The notes: generated by a model not told the origin, from the sequence alone. Positions 1 through 6,433 are shown, counted from the first letter of the stretch. The stretch: 10,308 nucleotides of DNA from Synechococcaceae cyanobacterium RL_1_2 (GCA_012033095.1 JAAUPO010000037.1:1-10308); one strand, 5' to 3'. Translations and numbers: made by a program.

Positions 1-810
1 TCCTTGCAGCGGTAACCTAACTCTACGACATAAACGCGATCGCTAACGGGGATGGGTACGTACCATCCGAGCCAACTCATCACAGGAAAATTCCTGAACA
101 CTATAGTAGCTATTTTCCTCAGGCATTCCATCGGTCACATCACATAGTTGTAGGGTCAGGTTTCTCCCCCCTTGATCCCTTAACTTCTGTTTATGTTCAT
201 CGGTTACATCCCAATAAACGTAAGCCCATTGAGGATCTCTAGGTAATAAAACAATAGTCGGTTCCCCATAACCCATGGGAAGTTCCCCTAACTCTTCATC
301 CACGGAAGCCAGGGTCATCCCCGCTGCATCGTCCTGGCCCACTTCAAATTTTTTCGCTTCGATGGCTTCTTGGGCTTCTGGATAGGGGGTTTGGGTCGGG
401 GGAACAATGCGGCGATCGAGGGCTTGGCTAGCGGAACTAGCAGGTACATTAAGGTTTACAAAACGCATTTCCATCCCCGGAATGGTTTCTGGAGAAGGAA
501 AAGCAGGTAAATCCTCTGGGGCCATGGGTTGAGTCAAGGGATTATTCGGTGAATTTTGTTGGGGGGATGGCTCTCCCCTCGAACGATGGCAACCGCTTGA
601 TCCTCTGAGCCTTTGGGGTTTGGAGTATTACTCGTAATATCCGTTGCGATCGTCGTTGGTGCAATGGAATTTTTTTGCTCATAATTAGCAATGACTTCTA
701 ATAATTCCACCTTGCGCATACGACTATAGCGAAAGATCTGATACTTACTAGCAACCTTTCGGAGTTGTCGTAGGGTCATTTGTTCTAAACGTTTTATACT
801 CCTGAGTCAT
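1..810 (-). pseudogene. Rho_N/DUF4912 protein gene, frameshifted, partial at left edge
   Basis: This is a conserved cyanobacterial gene with an N-terminal Rho-termination-factor-like (Rho_N) segment and a DUF4912 domain; its role is unknown. The Rho_N part (MTLRQLRKVASKY, then RYSRMRKVELLEVI) is read from ATG 779 and ends at TGA 536-534. The DUF4912 core (VLLPRDPQWAYVYWDV, about 290-230) lies in another frame that is open across the break, and it stops at 43. Past about position 69 the family continuation (WYVPIPVSDRVYVVELGYRC) is found back in the first frame. Domain order and continuity are those of one protein, so I read it as one gene with a -1 shift between about 600 and 540 (a G6 run lies at 561-566) and a +1/-2 shift near 68-71. 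A further +1 in the AAA at 787-789 would join ATG 810 to LEQMTLRQL. Two coupled genes (TTGA overlap) are possible for the first break but do not explain the second. Confidence 0.8.
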
Positions 811-874
811 GGCCTAACAGTTTCTCCAAAGGAATTCCAAATAAATGCGGAAAGTGAACACAGCAATGTCAGTT

Positions 875-926
875 ACATCGGCTTGTGCTGACCACGGCCT
901 AGGGCTGGAGCAAACAACACCGATGT
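875..926. other. Imperfect 52-nt hairpin
   Basis: The ends ACATCGG (875-881) and CCGATGT (920-926) are perfectly complementary. Inside, TTGT pairs with ACAA (883-886 with 914-917), GCT with AGC (887-889 with 909-911) and CCA with TGG (892-894 with 906-908), leaving small bulges and a terminal loop. No T-run follows on either strand, so it does not look like an intrinsic terminator. It could lie in the 5' leader of the minus-strand DUF4912 gene, belong to an unlisted small RNA, or be a relic repeat. The pairing was done by eye, without energy calculation. Confidence 0.4.
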
Positions 927-938
927 GTCCCCCTCAAT

Positions 939-966
939 CTTACTAAGAATTAAAGACTTACTAAGA
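939..966. repeat. Two CTTACTAAGA direct repeats, 18-bp period
   Basis: CTTACTAAGA occurs at 939-948 and again at 957-966. Its first nine bases form a small palindrome (CTTA-C-TAAG), so this is a pair of identical half-symmetric sites in a spacer. They could be binding sites for a dimeric regulator, but no known operator is recognised. Confidence 0.5.
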
Positions 967-970
967 TCAC

Positions 971-992
971 AATGTTGGAATTTGACAACATT
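971..992. repeat. Inverted repeat AATGTTG-N8-CAACATT
   Basis: There is a perfect 7-bp inverted repeat with an 8-base spacer (arms 971-977 and 986-992). It may be an operator or a weak stem-loop. No T-run follows, so it is not a terminator on either strand. Confidence 0.5.
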
Positions 993-1030
993 GGGGATCA
1001 ATCCTGAACCTCCCTATGTAATCTAAAAAG

Positions 1031-1114
1031 ATGCTTATCTGTCAATACTTTCGGCATATTATTGATGCTTCTTTTCGCCGAATTATCAATTATTTGGGGA
1101 TCAATAAATCATGA
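1031..1114 (+). CDS. Possible 27-residue peptide, ATGA-coupled to next ORF
   Basis: A short frame opens at ATG 1031, eleven bases after an in-frame TAA (1019-1021), and encodes a basic peptide with the stretch YFRHIIDASFRRIINYLG. Its stop TGA (1112-1114) overlaps the ATG of the next frame (1111-1113) as ATGA, a classic translational-coupling arrangement. There is no strong Shine-Dalgarno sequence, only an A-rich run before the ATG. I do not recognise the peptide. At this length the frame can easily be chance, and the ATGA overlap is the only reason to list it. Confidence 0.2.
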   Translation: MLICQYFRHIIDASFRRIINYLGINKS

Positions 1115-1359
1115 AATCCAGATATTTCCTGGTTAAGGGGGATCCCAAGGGTAATAATGGGGATAATAACCTCCTGTGCTGCGAAAAATCCGTTGTTTGC
1201 CAGTCTCCCTTAGGGCGATCGCAACCTTCAACCGGGTCACTCATCGATAACCTATGGCCACAACCCCAGGAGCATGGACAGGGAGTTTATACTCATAATT
1301 TATGTAATTTATGTCAGTCCCCATTAACCATGAATTTAAACGTGGCTCACTTAGGATGA
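1111..1359 (+). CDS. Small hypothetical protein, 82 aa
   Basis: The frame runs from ATG 1111 with GGGGA (1096-1100) about ten bases upstream as a weak ribosome binding site. The product is soluble-looking and not recognised. It has five cysteines (residues 23, 24, 30, 66, 69), including a CNLC pair, and the pentapeptide CQSPL twice. A metal-binding role could be imagined but is unproven. Codon choice looks like that of neighbouring genes and one HIP1 site lies inside. Its 3' end overlaps the convergent murF stop by nine bases. It may be a real small gene, a remnant, or a chance frame. Confidence 0.3.
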   Translation: MKSRYFLVKGDPKGNNGDNNLLCCEKSVVCQSPLGRSQPSTGSLIDNLWPQPQEHGQGVYTHNLCNLCQSPLTMNLNVAHLG

Positions 1360-2697
1360 TTCCTTGGTTAATTGACCAACAATGGTTCCTAATCCAACGG
1401 AATTAGAGGCTTTAAACAGTAATCGATCGCCGGGCTGGATGAATTGTTTAATGGCAGCGAATAACTGATCATGGCGATCATAGCAATCGGTGTTGATCCC
1501 GGTTGCCCCCGCAGCGATCGCTTGGGCCGTAGGATCATCCGTTAGCACAAATAAATGATCTAGCCCCAGGGTTTGAACGTGGTGGCCAACTTTGGTGTGG
1601 AGTTCCTCCGCAAAATCCCCCTGTTCTTTCATGGTTCCCAACACCGCAATTTTCCTTTGGCCAGGGGTTTGGGCTAATAAATCAAGGGCGGCCACCATGG
1701 ATTCTAAACCAGCATTATAGGTTTCATCCAGAATCACAATATCTGGCTCTAGGGTATATCGCTGGGAACGACCCTGAAGGGCATCTACCTGTAAACCTTG
1801 TTTCAGTTGATCCCAGGGAATATTTAATAACTGGGCGATCGCGAGGGCCGCTAAAAAATTAGACCCTATATGCTCCCCTGGTAACGGCAACTGAAATGAT
1901 TGATTCCCCACTTTTAAGGTGTAGGGATCGAGTATTTCTCCTTGGAGATCTCCCCCAGTGAACCCATAGGTGATGGTTGGGCCTTGCCATACTTTACTAG
2001 CGGTTGCCATTAACAAGGAATAGTCATAATTTAGGATGGCTGTAGCTTGGGGGTTGAGGGTTTCGAGTAGTTCACATTTAGCCGCCGCGATCGCTTCCCG
2101 AGAACCTAAACGGCCAATATGGGCTGTGCCCACATTCGTAATCACCGCAATGTCCGGTTGAGCGATCTGGCCTAATAACGCAATTTCCCCCCGACCTCGC
2201 ATGGCCATTTCAATAATGGCAAAATCATGGTGGGGTTTAATCTCTAATAAAGTTTTTGGCACACCAATTTCATTATTAAAATTAGCGGTGGTTTTATGTA
2301 CTTTCCCCTGGGTACCCAGAGCCGCAGCAATTAATTCCTTAGTGGTGGTTTTTCCCACGGAGCCAGTGATACCTATCACAGGAATCTTAAATTGAGATCG
2401 CCACCATTTACTGAGATCTTGATACGCTAAAAGGGTATCCTTCACAACCACTTGGGCAATGGTGGAGGGCACCCCAGGACAAGGCTGCTCTACTATGATC
2501 GCGATCGCTCCTTGCTCGATCGCCCTATTTACAAAATTATGACCATCAAAATTATCCCCCCTTAAAGCCAAAAAAATATCCCCAGCCCCTATGCTCCGAC
2601 TATCCGTACTAATACGTAATAATTCTTGATTCAACCTAAGGTTTATTTCATTAAAAATTTTGCCATTGATGGCTTTACTAATTGTTTGAATATCCAT
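1351..2697 (-). CDS. murF: UDP-N-acetylmuramoyl-tripeptide--D-Ala-D-Ala ligase MurF
   Basis: MurF adds D-alanyl-D-alanine to the UDP-MurNAc-tripeptide using ATP, the last cytoplasmic step of the peptidoglycan precursor pathway. The 448-residue product has the usual family length. The N-terminal uridine-nucleotide domain carries STDSRSIGAGDIF (30-42). The central ATPase domain carries the P-loop TGSVGKTTTK (111-120), NNEIGVP (141-147), NVGTAHIGRLGS (188-199) and AAAKCE, whose K207 matches the lysine carbamylated in Mur ligases. The C-terminal domain has LDETYNAG (323-330) and LGTMKEQGD (353-361). The start is ATG 2697, preceded by no clear Shine-Dalgarno sequence. The gene is undamaged and stands alone, with long spacers on both sides apart from a nine-base overlap with a doubtful plus-strand ORF. 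I see no terminator after the stop. Confidence 0.96.
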   Translation of the reverse strand: MDIQTISKAINGKIFNEINLRLNQELLRISTDSRSIGAGDIFLALRGDNFDGHNFVNRAIEQGAIAIIVEQPCPGVPSTIAQVVVKDTLLAYQDLSKWWRSQFKIPVIGITGSVGKTTTKELIAAALGTQGKVHKTTANFNNEIGVPKTLLEIKPHHDFAIIEMAMRGRGEIALLGQIAQPDIAVITNVGTAHIGRLGSREAIAAAKCELLETLNPQATAILNYDYSLLMATASKVWQGPTITYGFTGGDLQGEILDPYTLKVGNQSFQLPLPGEHIGSNFLAALAIAQLLNIPWDQLKQGLQVDALQGRSQRYTLEPDIVILDETYNAGLESMVAALDLLAQTPGQRKIAVLGTMKEQGDFAEELHTKVGHHVQTLGLDHLFVLTDDPTAQAIAAGATGINTDCYDRHDQLFAAIKQFIQPGDRLLFKASNSVGLGTIVGQLTKESS

Positions 2698-2807
2698 AAA
2701 AAGTTATTGGTTAATGGGGTATAGGTTTGATTACAATAAAATACATTTGTTAATATTTGGCATATAGGTATATATCTGATCAAAAACTGAACTATAAATT
2801 CAAATCT

Positions 2808-2831
2808 AATTGATTAATTTTTAAATCAATT
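2808..2831. repeat. Inverted repeat AATTGATT-N8-AATCAATT
   Basis: Perfect 8-bp arms (2808-2815 and 2824-2831) flank an 8-base spacer, and a short T-run continues on the plus strand. It sits about 110 bases upstream of murF. The pure A/T-rich stem makes a terminator unlikely, so an operator or a chance AT palindrome is more probable. Confidence 0.4.
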
Positions 2832-3049
2832 TTTCAGTAAAAATACGTAATTATTTCTTGATAGCAAGGGAACAAAAATAATTTATTATAATTAGTAATA
2901 GAAGTTTTAAAAAAATCAAAAAATACTAACAATTAACATTAAAAATATTTTTTAAGAGGTGATTACCATCCTTAGGTAAAAACAAGGTTAAAACCAATTA
3001 ATGCCCTAACTATGGAGTAGTTTAAGTGGTTTTCAGGAGTTTAATTTTT

Positions 3050-3077
3050 AACATTTAATTTTTAATATTTAATTTCG
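3050..3077. repeat. AT-rich near-tandem 14-bp repeat
   Basis: AACATTTAATTTTT (3050-3063) is followed directly by AATATTTAATTTCG (3064-3077), and TTTAATTTTT also precedes them. The unit resembles the exact 14-bp tandem repeat at 8871-8898 in another spacer of this window. Confidence 0.45.
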
Positions 3078-3094
3078 GTGGTTATGAAACCGCC
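3077..3094. other. Small hairpin, 7-bp stem with one G-T pair
   Basis: GGTGGTT (3077-3083) pairs with AACCGCC (3088-3094) around a four-base loop. There is no T-run on either side. It abuts the AT-rich repeat. Function unknown. Confidence 0.4.
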
Positions 3095-3151
3095 TAAGCT
3101 AAGATTAAATCTTTCCTAATTGGCTAAATATATTTTAATCGATGGGTAAAT

Positions 3152-3169
3152 ATCCGTAAATCTACGGAT
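3152..3169. other. Small hairpin ATCCGTA-N4-TACGGAT
   Basis: A perfect 7-bp stem (3152-3158 with 3163-3169) closes the loop AATC. No T-run follows. It lies about 200 bases upstream of the plus-strand gene and could be an operator or part of its leader. Confidence 0.45.
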
Positions 3170-3234
3170 TAATAATGTATCCCTTCTACGCCATGAACAG
3201 TCTGCAATTAAATTCTTGAATAATATTTTGAATA

Positions 3235-3333
3235 TTAATGGTGCATGAGGGTAACTTTCCCCACCACCGCATAGACGATAAAACTATTCTGACCCAGCTC
3301 AATTTCATCCTTTCAATGAACCTTTAAATCCAT
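3235..3333 (-). pseudogene. Possible short gene remnant with in-frame TGA
   Basis: Read from ATG 3333, the frame gives MDLKVH, then a TGA (3315-3313), then KDEIELGQNSFIVYAVVGKV and a stop at 3237-3235. The alternation after the TGA looks like a folded protein more than random spacer. A one-base shift at the end would continue it as TINIQNIIQEFNCRLFMA. I do not recognise a family. It may be the ruin of a small gene or simply chance. Confidence 0.2.
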
Positions 3334-3353
3334 TTTTAACTCATGTTTCCCAC

Positions 3354-3370
3354 GGGAGGATAATGGGGTG
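3354..3370 (+). promoter_or_regulatory. Strong ribosome binding site before a GTG start
   Basis: GGGAGGA (3354-3360) is followed, after seven bases, by GTG 3368, which opens the conserved frame. The nearby ATG at 3363 is out of frame and meets TGA at once, so the GTG is the real start. A good ribosome binding site shows that initiation signals survive although the gene behind them is broken. Confidence 0.75.
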
Positions 3371-4674
3371 ACAAATCCATCTTTAACTGAAGCAAGATTC
3401 ACCGAGCCTAAATATATTAGGCAACCTAGTATCATTGAGCAAGAAATTTATGATGCTTTGGTGGCTCTTGTTCGGCAAGAAGATCCCCAGACCATGTTGG
3501 ATGAGTTTCGGCACTTGTTTGTCGAAGGATCAAAGGTTAAGTATCAGAAAATTTATGTGAATTTGTCTGAATTGGTGGCAGCCCCAGATATTCAAGAAAA
3601 TTTTCCGTTTATTCTCAATCGTTGCTGTCATATCCTAATTAACTATTGGCGTTCTTCCCCCAGTAACCATTGGGCCATTTTAGACCTCATTGATTTATTC
3701 CACGATGTTCGTCCCCCTCGCTCTTCCGCTTCCCGTACCTCCCGTCGTATTCGCCAATTAGTTTTAGCCTTTAATGAAACCCCCCAATACCGCACGATCG
3801 AGCGATTATCGAAGGTAATTGCTGGCGATCACGACGGAAAAACAAAATGGAGAAAATGTTGGGGACTTAATTAAATCGTTATCCCTACCTTTATAACTAT
3901 TGCTTATTAAATACAGATAGTAACTATGAAGAACGGGAGACGGTGCGTAAAATCCAAGAAGAAATTCAACATAAATTTGAACTAGATATTTCCCAGTTTG
4001 TTACTCATCAGGTCAGATTGGTTCAATTAGTCCGTAAAACCCAGTCCATTGAAGAAGCCCAAAAATTATTAAAAAAAGTAGAAAATCCAACCCTACTGAC
4101 CGATCGTGAAGTAGCGGTGGCCATTAAAAATTTTGTTGGGAAGGTCAATGGTCGTTATACCCATCGCGATATTTCTCAACATTTTTTAGCACAAAGTTTG
4201 GAAGTTTCAACCTACGGACAGTTTAAGGAAGATCTATATCATTACCTGGTGTCTTCGATCGATCCTAAATTTGGTCAAGCCCAATTCAACCAAAAGCTCT
4301 ACGACATTATCCAGGGTACTCTACCGGATTTTAATGATAAAAAATTAGACCAGTTTTTGATTTTACGAACATCCAGCCAATTACTTAACTTTTTGGTGGT
4401 GGAAAGTCCCCATCAACCTAATCATTATGTGTTTGTGGATTTGATTACAAATCTAGGCCCCACATCCACCACTGTCCTATTATTAAAACTCGCTTTATTG
4501 AGTAATAAAGTTAGACCCCACCTGGAAAAACGGTTTTCAATTTTGTTTAATCATTACGAAGCATCGGCGGAGGATGGGGTTCCTTGGTTGGTTAAATCTT
4601 TGGAAAATTTACACATTGCCTTGAGTGTTCATTTTGGTTCGGCTGATGTTTCCTGTATTCAACAAATTATGTAA
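3368..4674 (+). pseudogene. Conserved cyanobacterial protein (~434 aa), two frameshifts
   Basis: I recognise this only as a conserved cyanobacterial protein of unknown function, whose homologues begin like TEARFTEPKYIRQPSI and are single chains of roughly this size. The first frame (3368-3874, GTG start) gives 168 residues, and the second part (about 3876-4674) continues the family to its C-terminus. Between them the expected sequence GENVGDLI sits in the third frame. Removing one A from AAAA at 3844-3847 and one from AAA at 3873-3875 restores a continuous protein through GKTNGENVGDLINRYPYLY and the rest. The whole is soluble-looking and largely helical, with no signal peptide or membrane segment. 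It stands alone on this strand. The GTG at 3943 is an internal codon, not a true start. Decay or homopolymer read errors both explain it. Confidence 0.82.
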
Positions 4675-4777
4675 TTGTTGTTTACGAATAGGAAGATGTT
4701 CAGCCAATGGTAGTGTTCAAGCTGTAAGGATATTTAGACCCAGGATAATTGATTATCAAGGGGTTTAATCTTCCTGA

Positions 4778-4948
4778 TCCTTACTTGTATGGGACTACTC
4801 AGCAAATGATCCTATCCCGGTTTGCCTAAATTTGAACTACAACGCTTTCACCATCCCCATTTTGCAAAAGTGGGATGCTCCCCTTAATCACAATGAACCT
4901 GATCAGCATGAAATCAATACAGTTCAAGCATTACAAATCTACCGATAG
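4778..4948 (+). pseudogene. Possible gene remnant, ~56 codons without a start
   Basis: Straight after an in-frame TGA (4775-4777) there are 56 open codons ending at TAG 4946-4948. The product looks like a protein C-terminus: VWDYSANDPIPVCLNLNY, then FTIPILQKWDAPLNHNEPDQ and EINTVQALQIYR. There is no start codon. Shifting by single bases upstream would prepend LPDPYL and IIDYQGV, which suggests further indels. I cannot name the family. The open length alone is not statistically strong; the composition is what suggests coding. Confidence 0.3.
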
Positions 4949-5030
4949 ATACTAAATGGGTTCTATATAACCTCTAACCTCCTTGTCCCCATCTAAGTTC
5001 TAAGAGCCATGGTGGGTTAAATCCAACCAA

Positions 5031-5062
5031 TAAAAAAGCGAGCATCGTAGATACAAACTCGC
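5031..5062 (-). terminator. Rho-independent terminator after PSRP-3
   Basis: On the minus strand GCGAG (5062-5058) and CTCGC (5042-5038) form a stem around a 15-base loop that can close further with GTA/TAC, followed at once by six T (5037-5032). It lies about 80 bases after the PSRP-3 stop, the right place to end the TPR-PSRP-3 transcript. Confidence 0.7.
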
Positions 5063-5143
5063 CCAAGGCAACCAGTAATTGATTGCATCATGATTAATTC
5101 TTGATTAATAGGCCTAATCGCCCTAGGGCAATGGCCACGGAAT

Positions 5144-5443
5144 CTAGTTGCTGCCGGTAAAGACAACTTCAGGAAATTTTTCTTTGGCTTTAGGTAAAAC
5201 TTTTTTCGTACCTTGCTCTTGCCAATAGTTAATGACTTCTGTAGCTTGGTTGAGGATGTCGATGCGCTCAGCTTCGTCAATCCATCTTTTGGAATCTAGT
5301 TCATCTTTTAGTTCTTGCCATGCATCATTGCGGGGCCAAAAGTAATAGGATGTTAGGGGACTAGTAGCTGCGCCAACTTGTTGATCTACCGCGATCGCTA
5401 CGTTTTTATCTAGCCATACTACCTTGAGTATAAATCTTGCCAA
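5144..5443 (-). CDS. ycf65: Ribosomal protein PSRP-3/Ycf65
   Basis: This is the plastid-specific ribosomal protein 3 family, a small-subunit ribosomal protein of cyanobacteria and plastids, also called Ycf65. The 99-residue product has the family's full length and its hallmarks: [18 protein letters not shown] near the N-terminus, [15 protein letters not shown] in the middle and [12 protein letters not shown] near the C-terminus. The start is TTG 5443: it is the only usable start after an in-frame TAA, and GGAGG (5458-5454) lies ten bases upstream. The overlapping ATG at 5460 gives only MEVN before a stop. The gene follows the TPR gene by 46 bases and probably shares its transcript; a terminator follows. 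The TTG start should hold expression below that of an ATG start. Confidence 0.93.
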   Translation of the reverse strand: MARFILKVVWLDKNVAIAVDQQVGAATSPLTSYYFWPRNDAWQELKDELDSKRWIDEAERIDILNQATEVINYWQEQGTKKVLPKAKEKFPEVVFTGSN

Positions 5444-5489
5444 ACTTAATTAACCTCCATACCGGTTTTGATAAAGTTACAATCTTTCA

Positions 5490-6296
5490 TCATAACCTAT
5501 CCTTAAGATTTTCTAGAAAATCTTTTAGATCCGCGATCGCCAAGGGAGGCCAGCGACGCACATTGGTTAACCAATCCAAATCCTCATAACGACTATCTAA
5601 ACCGATCGCGGCTACCCAGTTACTTTCCGCTTCCCCCGTTTTTCCTTCAGACCACAGTAGGGCAGTAAATGCAGCTCGCATATCAGCAAAAATGGGATAG
5701 TCTTGAATTAAGTTAGCCATCAGCTTACGGCTCTGTTCCCGTTGGCCATTTTGATATAGGGCCAGGGCTAGGTTAGCTTTAGCAAACGCAAACTCCGGTT
5801 CTAGCTGAGTGGCTTTTTCATAGTCTTGAATTGCTTGTTCCCATTGGCCAGCCCCAGCATAGCTATTTCCCCGATTGTTGTAAGCAACTGGATCGTTGGG
5901 TTGTAGCTCTAACCCTCGATTATAATCCGCGATCGCTAGATCCCATTGATGCTTAGCTTCGTAGGTAATCGCCCGATTTAAAAATGGATCAGCAATCTCA
6001 GGAGCTAATTTGATAGCTTCATTAAAATCAGATAAGGCTTCATCAATTTTATTTTCCCCTAAAAAAGCATTGCCCCGATTGCTCCATAGGGCAGGATTTT
6101 CTGGAAACTCCTGTAACAATTCACTCAAAATAGTTTGGGCTTGTTCGTATTCCCCAACTTGCAATGCTGCGATCGCTTTTTGGTTTAACTGCTCCCCTCG
6201 CAGCATATCCTCGTCCGTCATCGCCGCCATCGCCGTTCCCGGCCAGAGTAACGCGATCGACAACAGGAAACTAAAAATTAAACGTAAAATAGGCAT
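5490..6296 (-). CDS. Exported TPR-repeat protein, 268 aa
   Basis: The product has tetratricopeptide repeats, helical pairs that serve as protein-binding scaffolds. I chose ATG 6296 over an upstream GTG (6377) because it begins a clean signal peptide: MPILR, a hydrophobic core FSFLLSIALLW, and a TAMA|A cleavage site after residue 24. The mature protein is thus expected in the periplasm or thylakoid lumen. Repeats run roughly 36-66, 69-102, 103-136, 137-170 and 171-203; the clearest are DPFLNRAITYEAKHQWDLAI and AYNNRGNSYAGAGQWEQAI. The C-terminus (LDWLTNVRRWPPLAIADLKD) is a conserved tail that I associate, from memory, with lumenal TPR proteins of cyanobacteria and plastids. The binding partner is unknown. 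It is first in a probable operon with PSRP-3. There is no clear Shine-Dalgarno sequence, and the gene is intact. Confidence 0.85.
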   Translation of the reverse strand: MPILRLIFSFLLSIALLWPGTAMAAMTDEDMLRGEQLNQKAIAALQVGEYEQAQTILSELLQEFPENPALWSNRGNAFLGENKIDEALSDFNEAIKLAPEIADPFLNRAITYEAKHQWDLAIADYNRGLELQPNDPVAYNNRGNSYAGAGQWEQAIQDYEKATQLEPEFAFAKANLALALYQNGQREQSRKLMANLIQDYPIFADMRAAFTALLWSEGKTGEAESNWVAAIGLDSRYEDLDWLTNVRRWPPLAIADLKDFLENLKDRL

Positions 6297-6306
6297 ATAT
6301 TCACAT

Positions 6307-6347
6307 TTGATCAAAATTTGATCAAGGCTAATTGTATCGGATTGTAT
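6307..6347 (-). promoter_or_regulatory. Candidate promoter and operator of the TPR-PSRP-3 operon
   Basis: Two copies of ATTGTAT on the plus strand (6331-6337 and 6341-6347) read as two TACAAT -10-like boxes ten bases apart on the minus strand. No good -35 box is seen. Just downstream lie two palindromes TTGATCAA (6307-6314 and 6318-6325), centres 11 bp apart, one helical turn, ending ten bases before the TPR start codon. The layout suggests a repressor bound over the transcription start. The regulator is unknown. Confidence 0.4.
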
Positions 6348-6433
6348 AAAGACTAAGTTAGGAGGATAGATGGGCACTGTAAAAAGTTACGGATGGGCCC
6401 CTCAAATCCCTCCCCCCATCGAGGAAAATTTTA

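Larger units (their letters stand above)
811..1030. other. Spacer with hairpin and short repeats, no gene recognised
   Basis: This stretch lies upstream of the broken DUF4912 gene (minus strand) and of two short plus-strand ORFs. I see no convincing coding frame in it. It holds a GC-richer imperfect hairpin (875-926), a pair of identical decamers (939-948 and 957-966) and a 7-bp inverted repeat (971-992), each listed separately. It must contain the DUF4912 promoter, but I cannot pick -35/-10 boxes with confidence. Confidence 0.6.
2698..3367. other. AT-rich divergent spacer, about 670 bp
   Basis: This lies between the 5' ends of murF (minus) and the plus-strand gene at 3368, so it must hold both promoters. 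It is clearly more AT-rich than the flanking genes, most strongly from 2700 to 2960. It contains an 8-bp inverted repeat (2808-2831), an AT-rich near-tandem repeat (3050-3077), two small hairpins (3077-3094 and 3152-3169) and a possible decayed reading frame on the minus strand (3235-3333). No promoter could be placed reliably: TTGATA at 2858 and TATAAT at 2887 are 23 bases apart, too far for a standard sigma-70 site. Confidence 0.7.
4675..5143. other. Convergent spacer with possible remnant and terminator
   Basis: This lies between the 3' ends of the broken plus-strand gene and the minus-strand PSRP-3 gene. It has the PSRP-3 terminator (5031-5062) and an open stretch with protein-like composition (4778-4948). 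I see no terminator for the plus-strand gene and no RNA gene. Confidence 0.6.

Noticed and set aside
2858..2892. TTGATA and TATAAT as a sigma-70 promoter
   Set aside because: The spacing is 23 bases instead of about 17, and AT-rich DNA yields such boxes by chance.
5017..5280. 87-codon minus-strand frame overlapping PSRP-3
   Set aside because: It is a shadow of PSRP-3 in another frame and runs through the terminator.
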